64,000 nt of DNA, from NCBI RefSeq assembly GCF_018200035.1, contig NZ_CP073581.1, positions 492,501-556,500 on the forward strand. The letters are read 5' to 3'. Positions 53,268 through 61,760 of the stretch are shown piece by piece. Position 1 is the stretch's first letter. Each line of letters starts with the position of its first letter. The notes under the pieces are model-generated. The model was not told the origin of the DNA and ran no database searches. It saw only the letters and a program-made list of their open reading frames with translations. Position numbers and translations under genes: made by a program. This DNA is from Sulfitobacter albidus. GTDB taxonomy: Bacteria > Pseudomonadota > Alphaproteobacteria > Rhodobacterales > Rhodobacteraceae.

Positions 53268-53979
53268 GTATCTTCTCCATCTGGTTTTTTGATGAACATT
53301 TGACGCTTAGGATGGTCCTGAACGGCGAGAGTTGTTGCCCCTGAACCGTCGTTATACCGTCCTTCTATGCACCGCCAGTTCGCTTCGATGGATTGGAGAT
53401 AAGTAGAACGAGCAGCCTGTCATCATCCTAAACGCTTGAATATAGCGATTTGGCGCACGTTTATGTGGATAACGTTCGTTATGGCTCGGGTTGGGTGCGT
53501 GAAGGTCATTGAATGCTTGAAGATGAACAAAACAATCCGATGACATCTGGATAAGCAGTGAACGTTCGCCGATTTCAATAAACATGCCTTTCATTCATAG
53601 CACCTAAGGAGGGGCCCCGATTTCGCATTACTCTGTTATTCGGAGTGACCGTTTGCGGGGGTGATAAAATTGCCTGAGGCCAGCTTTGCCCGAGAAAAGC
53701 TGAGGTTCACGAACTATTGGAAGAGTAGTGATACCGCGCTTCATTTAGAAATAACGCCAAATTTTTGGAAGATTGAACGCGAATTGAAATCCATTCTCGG
53801 ACGGAAACTCTTGCATGGCAACTTCAGGGTTTTCCAAAATTTCCGACATGAAGACCTTCGATTTTGGCGATTTCTCGAGAACCGTCTTTGTCGAATTTAT
53901 CAAATTTCCATGTAGCCGTTGCGGATTACAACGTTGGCGGTAGGGTGTGATCTGACAGGAATTTTTGCGGAGTTCGGCC
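53268..53979. other. 712-base gap: probable oriT region and promoter of the defence operon
   Basis: Lower in GC than the chromosome. Three weak frames (53352-53594 minus, 53661-53915 plus, 53745-54026 minus) show no protein-like pattern. TTAGGATG (53307-53314) has a perfect inverted copy CATCCTAA (53424-53431). By position next to mobC this stretch should hold oriT, and its right part the promoter of the operon starting at 53980. I could not identify a nic site by eye. Confidence 0.4.
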
Positions 53980-56900
53980 TTGCGGATCATCGACAATACG
54001 ACATCCTTACTGGGTGATGACCTCAAGCAAGAGCTTGGCGGCGCGGCGAAGTTTCGCGTGGCGGCAGGATGCTTCTCGATCTACGCCTTTGAGGCGCTGA
54101 AGTCCGAGCTTGAGAAGCTGGACGAGTTCGAGTTCATCTTCACGTCCCCGACATTCCTACCCAGTCAGGCCATCGACCGGATCAAAAAGGAAAAGCGTGA
54201 ATTCTTCATCCCCAAGGGCGGGGCCGTCGAAACGCTGTCGGGAAGCGAGTTCGAAATCCAGCTTCGCAACAAAATGAACCAGCGGGCGGTTGCTCGGGAT
54301 TGTGCAGACTGGATCCGCCGGAAGGCGCGGTTTCGGTCAAATGCAACCTCGTCAACGATGCAGCAGTTCGCCCATGTTGAGGGCCGTGAGATAGGGACGG
54401 CTTACATGCCGCTGTCGGGCTTCACGGCTGTGGACCTCGGATATCAGCAAGGCGATGCCATCTCGAACCATGCCCATGTCATGGACGAGCCGCAGTTCGC
54501 CCAGACCTATCTGACACTGTTCGACCAGATTTGGAATGACGACGAAAAGCTGAAAGACGTCACCGCCGAAGTGCTTGAACACATCGAAACGGTCTACCAG
54601 GAAAATCCGGCAGAGCGGGTCTACTTCATGATCCTCTTCAACCTGTTCAGCGATTTCCTGAGCGAGATCGACGAGGACGTCCTACCGAAGGATCGGACCG
54701 GATATCTTGAAAGCCTAGTCTGGAAGAAGCTCTTCAATTACCAGCGGGACGCGGCCGTTGGGATCATCAACAAGCTCGAGACCTACAACGGCTGTATTCT
54801 GGCGGACAGTGTGGGCCTCGGGAAAACATTCACAGCCCTCGCCGTGGTAAAATACTACGAGCTGCGCAACAAGGACGTGCTGGTCCTATGCCCGAAGAAG
54901 TTGGCGGACAACTGGCGCAACTACAATGCGAACCTGACCACCAACATATTCGCAAAGGATCGTTTCCGTTACGATGTGCTCTGCCACACCGATCTGTCCC
55001 GAACATCGGGTGAATCCTTTGGGATGCGGCTCGACCGGATCAACTGGGGTAACTATGATCTGGTCGTTATCGACGAGTCCCACAACTTCCGGAACAACGA
55101 TGTCTTTAAAGATCGTGAGACGCGATATCAGCGGCTCATGGAAAAGGTCATCAAGGCCGGCGTGAAAACCAAGGTTCTGATGCTGTCGGCCACACCCGTC
55201 AACAACCGGTTCACCGATCTGCGCAACCAGCTCGCCCTTGCCTATGAAGGCCAATCGGATGCCTTGAGTAAGAACCTCAAGACGAAGACAAGTGTTGAGG
55301 AAATTTTCAGACGTGCTCAGGCAGCCTTCAACGTCTGGTCGGATCTGCCGTCGGATCAGCGGACCCCGGCCTCCATTTTGCGCACGCTGGATTTCGACTT
55401 TTTCGAGTTACTGGACGCCGTGACTATCGCGCGGTCGCGCAAGCATATCGAGACGTTCTACGACACCGCCGATATCGGAACATTTCCGACGCGGCTGAAG
55501 CCCTTGTCGCATCACTTGCCCATCACGCACCGGACAGATGTGATCGGGTTCAATGATATTTTCGCCCAGCTGAGCATCCTCAAATTGGCGGTCTATGCGC
55601 CGGTCAATTATATTCAACCCAGCAGATTGAAGAAATACGAAGACCTCTACGATACTAAGACCGAGGGCGGCAAAGGCACGCTGAAACAGGCCGACCGTGA
55701 GAAGAGCCTTCAGGCCCTGATGACCACCAATCTGCTCAAGCGGCTTGAAAGCTCGGTGCATGCCTTCCGCAAGACGCTCGGTGCCCTGTCCGGCAACATC
55801 GCCAGCACGCTTGAGGCGATTGACCGCTTTGAGGCCTATGGTGGGGGTGGCGTGATCGAGGATCTCGATCTTGAGGCCGTTACCGATGAAGACGATGATT
55901 TCGGCGATTTCTCTGTCGGCAAGAAGATCAAGATTGATCTGGCTGACATGGACATCAAGGCTTGGAAGCAGGAACTGGCGGCCGACAAGGTCATCATCGA
56001 CGGCTTGATCACAGAAATGGAACGGGTGAAGCCCGCGGATGACGCCAAGCTCCAGCACCTGATCGCCGAGATTGAGGGCAAGATGGCCAACCCCCTGAAC
56101 GACGGGAACCGCAAGGTTGTCGTCTTCACGGCTTACGCTGATACAGCCAACTACCTCTTCGCGCAGCTCGCCCCGCATTTTGCCAAGGCGCAGAACATCC
56201 ATACCGGCATTGTTACCGGGTCTGGTGGCCCCAAGACGACCCTCAAGAAAACATATGACTTCCAGTCCGTCCTCACGCTCTTTGCCCCTCGGGCCAAGGA
56301 GAAGGACAAGATCATGCCGGACGATCCGGCAGAGCTGGACATCCTCATCGGCACGGATTGCATTTCGGAAGGGCAGAACCTTCAGGATTGCGACTACCTG
56401 ATCAACTATGACATCCATTGGAACCCGGTGCGGATCGTCCAGCGCTTCGGGCGGATTGACAGGATCGGGTCGCCCAACACCCAGATCCAGCTGTCCAACT
56501 ATTGGCCAGACATCAGCCTCGACGAATACATCAACCTCAAGGAGCGGGTTGAGAACCGGATGCACATCGTCGACATGGCCGGGACGGGGGAGGACAACGT
56601 TCTGACCTCCAAAAGCTCGGACGTTGCCTACCGCAAAGACCAGCTTCAACGCCTTCAGGACGAGGTGATCGAGTTGGAGGACGTCAAGACCGGCATTTCC
56701 ATCACCGACCTGGGGCTCAACGACTTCCGCATGGACCTGCTGAACTACCTCAAGACGCATGACGACCTGCCGCGCATGTCCAATGGCCTGCACACTGTGG
56801 TTCCGGCGGACCCCGAGCGCGGGCTTGTCCCCGGGGTGATCTTTGCGCTGCGCAATATCCACGATAGCGTGAACGTCAACCAGCAGAACCGTCTGCACCC

Positions 56901-57234
56901 CTATTACCTGATCTATATCGGGGAGGATGGCGAGATTGTCGCCGACCAGATGCAGGTCAAACGCCTGCTCGATCTGATCCGCACGGGGTGCAAGGGCCAC
57001 ACCATTCCATTTCGCGATCTTTGCACCGCTTTCAACGCCGAGACGAAAGACGGGCGCAAGATGGAGACCTATTCAGACCTGCTTAACAGCGCGATCAAAT
57101 CCATGATCGAGGTGAAGGAGGAGCGTGATATCGACAGCCTGTTCTCGGGCGGGCACACAACTGCCCTGACTCAGACCATCGCGGGGCTTGAGGATTTTGA
57201 GCTGATTGCCTTTATCGTGGTCCGTGCGGAATGA
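53980..57234 (+). CDS. SNF2/DEAD-like helicase of the defence operon
   Basis: A 1084-residue helicase. The N-terminal about 150 residues (MRIIDNTTSLLGDDLKQEL, FRVAAGCFSIYAFEALKSEL, FEFIFTSPTF) resemble the PLD-like front of a helicase group found near restriction genes; no intact HxK motif is visible. Helicase motifs: I DSVGLGKTF (about 276-284), II DESH (365-368), III LSATPVNN, then V/VI ISEGQNLQDCDYLINYDIHWNPVRIVQRFGRIDRIG (about 800-830). I choose TTG at 53980, which has GCGGAG seven bases upstream; TTG 53965 is the alternative. The stop overlaps the DUF4391 gene (ATGA). It likely translocates on DNA for the system. Confidence 0.87.
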   Translation: MRIIDNTTSLLGDDLKQELGGAAKFRVAAGCFSIYAFEALKSELEKLDEFEFIFTSPTFLPSQAIDRIKKEKREFFIPKGGAVETLSGSEFEIQLRNKMNQRAVARDCADWIRRKARFRSNATSSTMQQFAHVEGREIGTAYMPLSGFTAVDLGYQQGDAISNHAHVMDEPQFAQTYLTLFDQIWNDDEKLKDVTAEVLEHIETVYQENPAERVYFMILFNLFSDFLSEIDEDVLPKDRTGYLESLVWKKLFNYQRDAAVGIINKLETYNGCILADSVGLGKTFTALAVVKYYELRNKDVLVLCPKKLADNWRNYNANLTTNIFAKDRFRYDVLCHTDLSRTSGESFGMRLDRINWGNYDLVVIDESHNFRNNDVFKDRETRYQRLMEKVIKAGVKTKVLMLSATPVNNRFTDLRNQLALAYEGQSDALSKNLKTKTSVEEIFRRAQAAFNVWSDLPSDQRTPASILRTLDFDFFELLDAVTIARSRKHIETFYDTADIGTFPTRLKPLSHHLPITHRTDVIGFNDIFAQLSILKLAVYAPVNYIQPSRLKKYEDLYDTKTEGGKGTLKQADREKSLQALMTTNLLKRLESSVHAFRKTLGALSGNIASTLEAIDRFEAYGGGGVIEDLDLEAVTDEDDDFGDFSVGKKIKIDLADMDIKAWKQELAADKVIIDGLITEMERVKPADDAKLQHLIAEIEGKMANPLNDGNRKVVVFTAYADTANYLFAQLAPHFAKAQNIHTGIVTGSGGPKTTLKKTYDFQSVLTLFAPRAKEKDKIMPDDPAELDILIGTDCISEGQNLQDCDYLINYDIHWNPVRIVQRFGRIDRIGSPNTQIQLSNYWPDISLDEYINLKERVENRMHIVDMAGTGEDNVLTSKSSDVAYRKDQLQRLQDEVIELEDVKTGISITDLGLNDFRMDLLNYLKTHDDLPRMSNGLHTVVPADPERGLVPGVIFALRNIHDSVNVNQQNRLHPYYLIYIGEDGEIVADQMQVKRLLDLIRTGCKGHTIPFRDLCTAFNAETKDGRKMETYSDLLNSAIKSMIEVKEERDIDSLFSGGHTTALTQTIAGLEDFELIAFIVVRAE

Positions 57235-57920
57235 CGGCGCTCTATCAATATCCGCCCCAGACCGCGTTGAAACGGGTGATCCCAAAGACGCGCATCTATG
57301 ACGGGGCCAAGGCCAGCACCGCGCTGCGGGAGCGGTTCGTGCGCGAGGTGGATCAGATCGTCTGGGCGCACAAGCTTGCACCCGAGACGCTGAACCTGCC
57401 CGCTACCGCCGCTGTGCCGGAAATTCAGGTGTTCCGTCTCACGCTCAAGGGGGACGCGCTGCACGATGACATCCTGCGCGCCATTGACCGCGCCATTCCG
57501 TTTCCTGTGCTGTTCGAGTTGGTCACAGACGCGCGGATACAGGCGGCGGCGGCGTTCAAGCGGCCCTCGGACGCGGCATCCGGTAAATGGGTGGTGTCGG
57601 ACCATCTGCGCGGGGCGTGGGTGGACCGTGATGCACCGCGCGGCGCGCTGCCCGTGGCAGTGTCGCTGGGGGTGCTTTATGACCGGATGCTGGCCGCCCT
57701 CAGTCCGGTTGAGGCGCGCGCGGGCGAGGATACGGAAACCCGCCTTGCGCGTGCGGCGCAAATCAAGGCAAAAGAGCGCGAGATAGCGCAGCTTCAATCC
57801 AAGCTGAAACGCGAAAACCAGTTCAATATCAAAGTGACGCTGCATGGCCAACTGGCCGAGGCGCAGGCGGAATTTGAGCACATGAAGACGCCGGACAGGG
57901 GCGATAAGGGGACACCATGA
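57231..57920 (+). CDS. DUF4391-family protein
   Basis: A 229-residue soluble protein of the DUF4391 type, usually found between a helicase and a DNA methyltransferase. Recognisable features: PPQTALKRVIPKTRIYDGAKASTALRERFVREVDQIVWAHKLAPETLNLPAT, LFELVTDARIQAAAAFKRP, and a C-terminal coiled coil (IKAKEREIAQLQSKLKRENQFNIKVTLHGQLAEAQAEFE). Function unknown; a bridging or targeting subunit is an inference from gene order. It overlaps the genes on both sides by four bases. Confidence 0.82.
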   Translation: MTALYQYPPQTALKRVIPKTRIYDGAKASTALRERFVREVDQIVWAHKLAPETLNLPATAAVPEIQVFRLTLKGDALHDDILRAIDRAIPFPVLFELVTDARIQAAAAFKRPSDAASGKWVVSDHLRGAWVDRDAPRGALPVAVSLGVLYDRMLAALSPVEARAGEDTETRLARAAQIKAKEREIAQLQSKLKRENQFNIKVTLHGQLAEAQAEFEHMKTPDRGDKGTP

Positions 57921-60040
57921 CAGACGAGATTGACAAGCTGAAAATGCACAGCCCCGACCTGACCCAAGACAACATCGCCAAGATCCGCGCGCTGTTCCCC
58001 GGTTGCGTGACCGAGGCGGCGGGGGAGGATGGCGCGCCGACGCTCAAGGTGGATTTTGACCAGCTGCGGCAGGAACTGTCGGATGCAATCGTGGAGGGGC
58101 CACAGGAGCGCTATCATCTGGACTGGCCGGGCAAGCGGCAGGCGCTGATCACAGCTAATGCGCCGATTGCCAAAACCTTGCGCCCCGTTCGCGAGGAGAG
58201 CGTGGATTTCGACACCACGCAGAACCTGTTTATCGAGGGCGACAACCTTGAGGCGCTCAAGCTGCTGCAAGAGACCTATCTGAGCAAGGTAAAGATGATC
58301 TACATCGACCCGCCGTATAATACGGGGAAGGATTTCATCTACAAAGATAACTTTGCCAAAGCAAAAGAAGACTATGAAATTGAAGCGGGTGTCCGTGATT
58401 TAGATGGCGGCCAATTAGTTTCAAATCCCGAATCCAGAGGCCGCTATCATTCCGACTGGATGTCGATGATGTATTCTCGTCTTACCGTTGCGAAACGGCT
58501 GCTAATGGATGAGGGGATTATACTCGTCAGCATTGACGATTATGAACAATCTGCCTTGCGCAAGCTCATGGATGAGGTCTTTGGTGAACGAAATTTCATT
58601 GCTCAGCTTACATGGGAGAAAGGCAGGAAGAATGACGCCAAGTTCTTTTCGGTTGGGCATGAATACATGCTTGTATTTGGAAAGAACGTATCGAAGCTGC
58701 GGGAGCGGCATGAGTCTTGGCGTGAGGAAAAACCGGGTGCGCGAGAAATATGGGATGAGTTCATCAGGCTGAAACAAATCCACGGCGATGACTTCAAAGA
58801 GATCGAGCGAGAATTGTCTCAGTGGTATTCTGATTTGCCCAAAGGTCACCCCGCCAAGAAATGGGCGCGGTATAAACGGGTGGATAAAAATGGTCCTTGG
58901 AGGGATCGGGATATTTCGTGGCCCGGCGGTGACGGCCCGACTTATGATGTCATACACCCCATCACAAAACAGCCATGTGCTGTCCCGGAGGCAGGTTGGC
59001 GCTATGCTTCGCCAGATGAAATGCAACGGCAAATCAAACTTGGTTTGGTTGAGTTTCGTGATGATCATACTGAACCGCCATTTCGGAAAGCACACATCCG
59101 GCCAGCACCGGGAGAGGCTGATGATGAGCAGTCAGATCAGGTTGCTGATGAGGGAGGCGATACAGAAGAGGATGGCGCAGACGCAGAGTTCGCCACACAG
59201 GTTCGTGGGTCCTATTTTTACAAGCAATCGCAGGTCTCTGTAAAATACTTGAGAAACTTGATGGGAGGCAAAGTCTTTACCAATCCGAAGGATCATGAAG
59301 AGTTGGCGAAGCTGATTGAATATGTTTCGCCAAAAGATCGCGATGGTATCATCATAGACTTCTTTGCTGGTTCCGCCAGCACAGCAGAAGCGACCATGCG
59401 GGCGAATGCCATCTATGGCAGCAATCACCAGTTTATTATGGTCCAGCTTCCAGAAAGCCTTGTGGATGCCGAAAAGAACACGACCGGCACAGCCAAGAAA
59501 ACAGTCCAAGCTGCAATAAAGCTGATGAAGAAGAATAATCGCCCGCCAGTTTTGTCTGAGGTGTCCAAAGAACGCATCCGCCGCGCAGGCGCAAAGATCC
59601 TCGAGGGGGACACCCACCCAGACTGGAACAAGGACGTGGGCTTTCGCGTGCTGAAAATCGACAGCTCGAACATTGCCGACGTCTATTACACCCCCGATGC
59701 CACAACGCAGGCCGACCTGCTGACCCGCGTGGACAACATCAAGCCCGACCGCTCCCCCGAAGATCTGCTGTTTCAGGTTTTGCTGGACTGGGGCGTGGAC
59801 CTGACCCTGCCCATCACCCGCGAGGTGCTGCACGGGAAAACCGTGTTCTTTGTCGCGGGCACCGCCCTTGCCGCCTGCTTTGATGATGGCGTGGACGAGG
59901 TGCTGGTCAAAGACCTCGCCACCCGCGCGCCCCTGCGCGTGGTGTTCAAGGATACAGGCTTCAAGGACGACGCGACCAAGATCAACGTGAAACAGATTTT
60001 CAAATCCCTGTCCCCCGACACAGACGTCAAAGCCATCTGA
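57917..60040 (+). CDS. Type III-like DNA adenine methyltransferase (Mod)
   Basis: A 707-residue N6-adenine methyltransferase. The catalytic DPPY (residues 131-134, IDPPYNTGKDF) precedes the AdoMet motif FFAGSAST (about 482-489), the permuted beta-class order typical of type III Mod. Residues about 138-530 between and around them hold the target-recognition domain. DNA from about 58330 to 59540 is visibly more AT-rich, with different codon use from both ends of the gene, suggesting exchange of that domain. It should methylate host sites for protection and form a complex with the Res-like subunit at 61757. The final base is shared with the next start (TGATG). Confidence 0.92.
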   Translation: MTDEIDKLKMHSPDLTQDNIAKIRALFPGCVTEAAGEDGAPTLKVDFDQLRQELSDAIVEGPQERYHLDWPGKRQALITANAPIAKTLRPVREESVDFDTTQNLFIEGDNLEALKLLQETYLSKVKMIYIDPPYNTGKDFIYKDNFAKAKEDYEIEAGVRDLDGGQLVSNPESRGRYHSDWMSMMYSRLTVAKRLLMDEGIILVSIDDYEQSALRKLMDEVFGERNFIAQLTWEKGRKNDAKFFSVGHEYMLVFGKNVSKLRERHESWREEKPGAREIWDEFIRLKQIHGDDFKEIERELSQWYSDLPKGHPAKKWARYKRVDKNGPWRDRDISWPGGDGPTYDVIHPITKQPCAVPEAGWRYASPDEMQRQIKLGLVEFRDDHTEPPFRKAHIRPAPGEADDEQSDQVADEGGDTEEDGADAEFATQVRGSYFYKQSQVSVKYLRNLMGGKVFTNPKDHEELAKLIEYVSPKDRDGIIIDFFAGSASTAEATMRANAIYGSNHQFIMVQLPESLVDAEKNTTGTAKKTVQAAIKLMKKNNRPPVLSEVSKERIRRAGAKILEGDTHPDWNKDVGFRVLKIDSSNIADVYYTPDATTQADLLTRVDNIKPDRSPEDLLFQVLLDWGVDLTLPITREVLHGKTVFFVAGTALAACFDDGVDEVLVKDLATRAPLRVVFKDTGFKDDATKINVKQIFKSLSPDTDVKAI

Positions 60041-61695
60041 TGACGCCCGATGCGCTGCGCCAGAAACTGACCGACCTGATCGCCACCTGGGAAAACGAGG
60101 TGGTCGAGTTCAAGGAGGTGTCGAACGACTTTGATACCGACAAGATCGGCCGCTACTTCTCGGCGCTGGCGAATGAGACAAACCTGCGCGATGCAGAGGC
60201 CGGGTGGCTGGTGTTTGGCGTCAGCAACAAGACCCGTCAGGTCACCGGCACGCCCTATCGGCAGGACAGCGAGCGGTTGCACAGCCTCAAGCACCAGATT
60301 GCCCAAGGCGCCGATCCCACGACAACATTCCGGCAGCTTCACGAGGTGGATGTAGACGGCCAGCGCGTGGTGATGATGGAAATCCCGCCCGCCCCGCGCG
60401 GTATCCCGATTGCATGGCAGGGACATTACTATGCGCGGTCGGGCGAAAGCCTCGCCCCGCTCAGCCTTGCCAAGCAGGACGAAATCCGCGCCCAGACGAT
60501 CACAACGGATTGGAGCGCGCAACTGGTTGAAGGGGCCACGCTGGACGATCTGGACCCCGCCGCCATCGAGCGCGCGCGCAGTGATTTTGCCCTGAAGCAC
60601 CAGAACCGCATCTCCCCCGACGAAGTGCGCGACTGGTCCGTCGCCACCCTGCTGGACCGCGCCAAGGTCACGCAGCGCGGTCAGGTCACGCGCACGGCAC
60701 TGCTGTTGCTGGGACGGGCGGAAAGCGCCCATCTGCTGACGCCCAACCCCGCCCAGATCACATGGAAGCTGGTCGGTCAGGAAAATGCCTATGAGCATTT
60801 CGGCCCGCCGTTCCTGCTGGCCACCTCGCAGCTGTATCAACGCATCCGGAACATCCAGTTGCGTCTGCTGCCGGATGATGAACTGTTGCCCCATGAGGTA
60901 TCGAAATACGACCAGAAGGTCGTGCTGGAAGCTCTGCATAACTGCATTGCCCATCAGGATTATCGCCTGAACCAACGGGTGATCGTCACCGAAAAGCCGG
61001 ATCGGCTGGCGTTCGAGAACGCGGGCCGGTTTTTTGAAGGTTCCCCAGAGGATTATGTGCGCGGTGACAAGTCACCCCGCGGCTATCGCAACCCCTATCT
61101 GGTGCAGGCGATGGTCGAGCTGAACATGATCGACCAGATGGGATACGGCATTCAGCAGATGTATGAAACGCAGCGCCGGCGCTACCTGCCGATGCCTGAT
61201 TACGATGTGTCCGATGATGCGGTCGAGATGACGCTCTATGGCGGCGTAGTCGATCCCGCCTATACCCGCGTGTTGATGGAGAACGGTGGTTTGCAACTGG
61301 TTGATGTGCTGGCGCTGGACCGGGTGCAAAAGGGGCTGGAGGTGCCGGATGGCGCGATACAGGCGCTGAAGCGTAAGGGGTTGGTGGAAGGGCGCAAACC
61401 ACGGTTCCGTGTGTCGGCGGCGGTTGCGGCGGCTTCGTCCAAGAAAGTGGATTATATCAAGCACCGTGCGTTCGAAGAGCAACACTATGCGGATCGGATC
61501 GTGCAGTATCTACGAGAGTTCGGCGCCGCCTCACGAAAGGATGTTGATGATCTGCTCTGGGATAAGCTCAGCGATGCGTTGGATGAAACGCAGAAGAAAA
61601 ACAAAATAGGTAATATTCTCGGTAGCTTACGTCGAAAGAGTATGATTTTCAACGCTGGTTCCAAGGCCATGCCATCGTGGAGGCTATGCGAATGA
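60040..61695 (+). CDS. AlbA_2/Schlafen-domain ATP-binding protein
   Basis: A 551-residue protein. The N-terminal AlbA_2 domain (about 10-130) reads [46 protein letters not shown] and [25 protein letters not shown]. The central part has a GHKL-like ATPase segment ([26 protein letters not shown]...[10 protein letters not shown]). The C-terminal part is winged-helix-like ([33 protein letters not shown]). Such proteins occur in defence islands and as regulators. Placement between Mod and Res is unusual for classical type III systems. The end overlaps a 22-codon mini-ORF. Confidence 0.86.
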   Translation: MTPDALRQKLTDLIATWENEVVEFKEVSNDFDTDKIGRYFSALANETNLRDAEAGWLVFGVSNKTRQVTGTPYRQDSERLHSLKHQIAQGADPTTTFRQLHEVDVDGQRVVMMEIPPAPRGIPIAWQGHYYARSGESLAPLSLAKQDEIRAQTITTDWSAQLVEGATLDDLDPAAIERARSDFALKHQNRISPDEVRDWSVATLLDRAKVTQRGQVTRTALLLLGRAESAHLLTPNPAQITWKLVGQENAYEHFGPPFLLATSQLYQRIRNIQLRLLPDDELLPHEVSKYDQKVVLEALHNCIAHQDYRLNQRVIVTEKPDRLAFENAGRFFEGSPEDYVRGDKSPRGYRNPYLVQAMVELNMIDQMGYGIQQMYETQRRRYLPMPDYDVSDDAVEMTLYGGVVDPAYTRVLMENGGLQLVDVLALDRVQKGLEVPDGAIQALKRKGLVEGRKPRFRVSAAVAAASSKKVDYIKHRAFEEQHYADRIVQYLREFGAASRKDVDDLLWDKLSDALDETQKKNKIGNILGSLRRKSMIFNAGSKAMPSWRLCE

Positions 61696-61760
61696 AACGG
61701 GAACGCTCTACGAAAGAAGTTACGAAAGAAACGCCAGATTTACGAAAGAGACTGCCATGA
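61692..61760 (+). CDS. 22-codon mini-ORF linking the AlbA_2 and Res genes
   Basis: The ATG at 61692 overlaps the AlbA_2 stop as ATGA, and its TGA (61758-61760) overlaps the Res start as ATGA. It encodes a Lys/Arg/Glu/Thr-rich peptide beginning [10 protein letters not shown]. It covers the three TACGAAAGA repeats. It may carry ribosomes from one gene to the next; whether the peptide does anything is unknown. Confidence 0.45.
   Translation: MKRERSTKEVTKETPDLRKRLP
61709..61749 (+). repeat. Three direct repeats of TACGAAAGA
   Basis: TACGAAAGA occurs at 61709-61717, 61721-61729 and 61741-61749, directly upstream of the Res start at 61757. Spacings are 12 and 20 bases. It could be a regulator or RNA-binding site, or a slippage-derived duplication. 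Confidence 0.55.

Noticed and set aside
53352..53594. 80-codon minus-strand frame in the gap upstream of mobC
   Set aside because: No ribosome site, no protein-like pattern, and it lies in the expected oriT/promoter region.
53661..53915. 84-codon plus-strand frame before the helicase gene
   Set aside because: Aromatic-rich, no homologous look, and overlapped by an equally poor minus-strand frame (53745-54026).
55408..57000. Long minus-strand open frame opposite the SNF2-like helicase
   Set aside because: Shadow of a conserved gene; the sequence shows no domain pattern.
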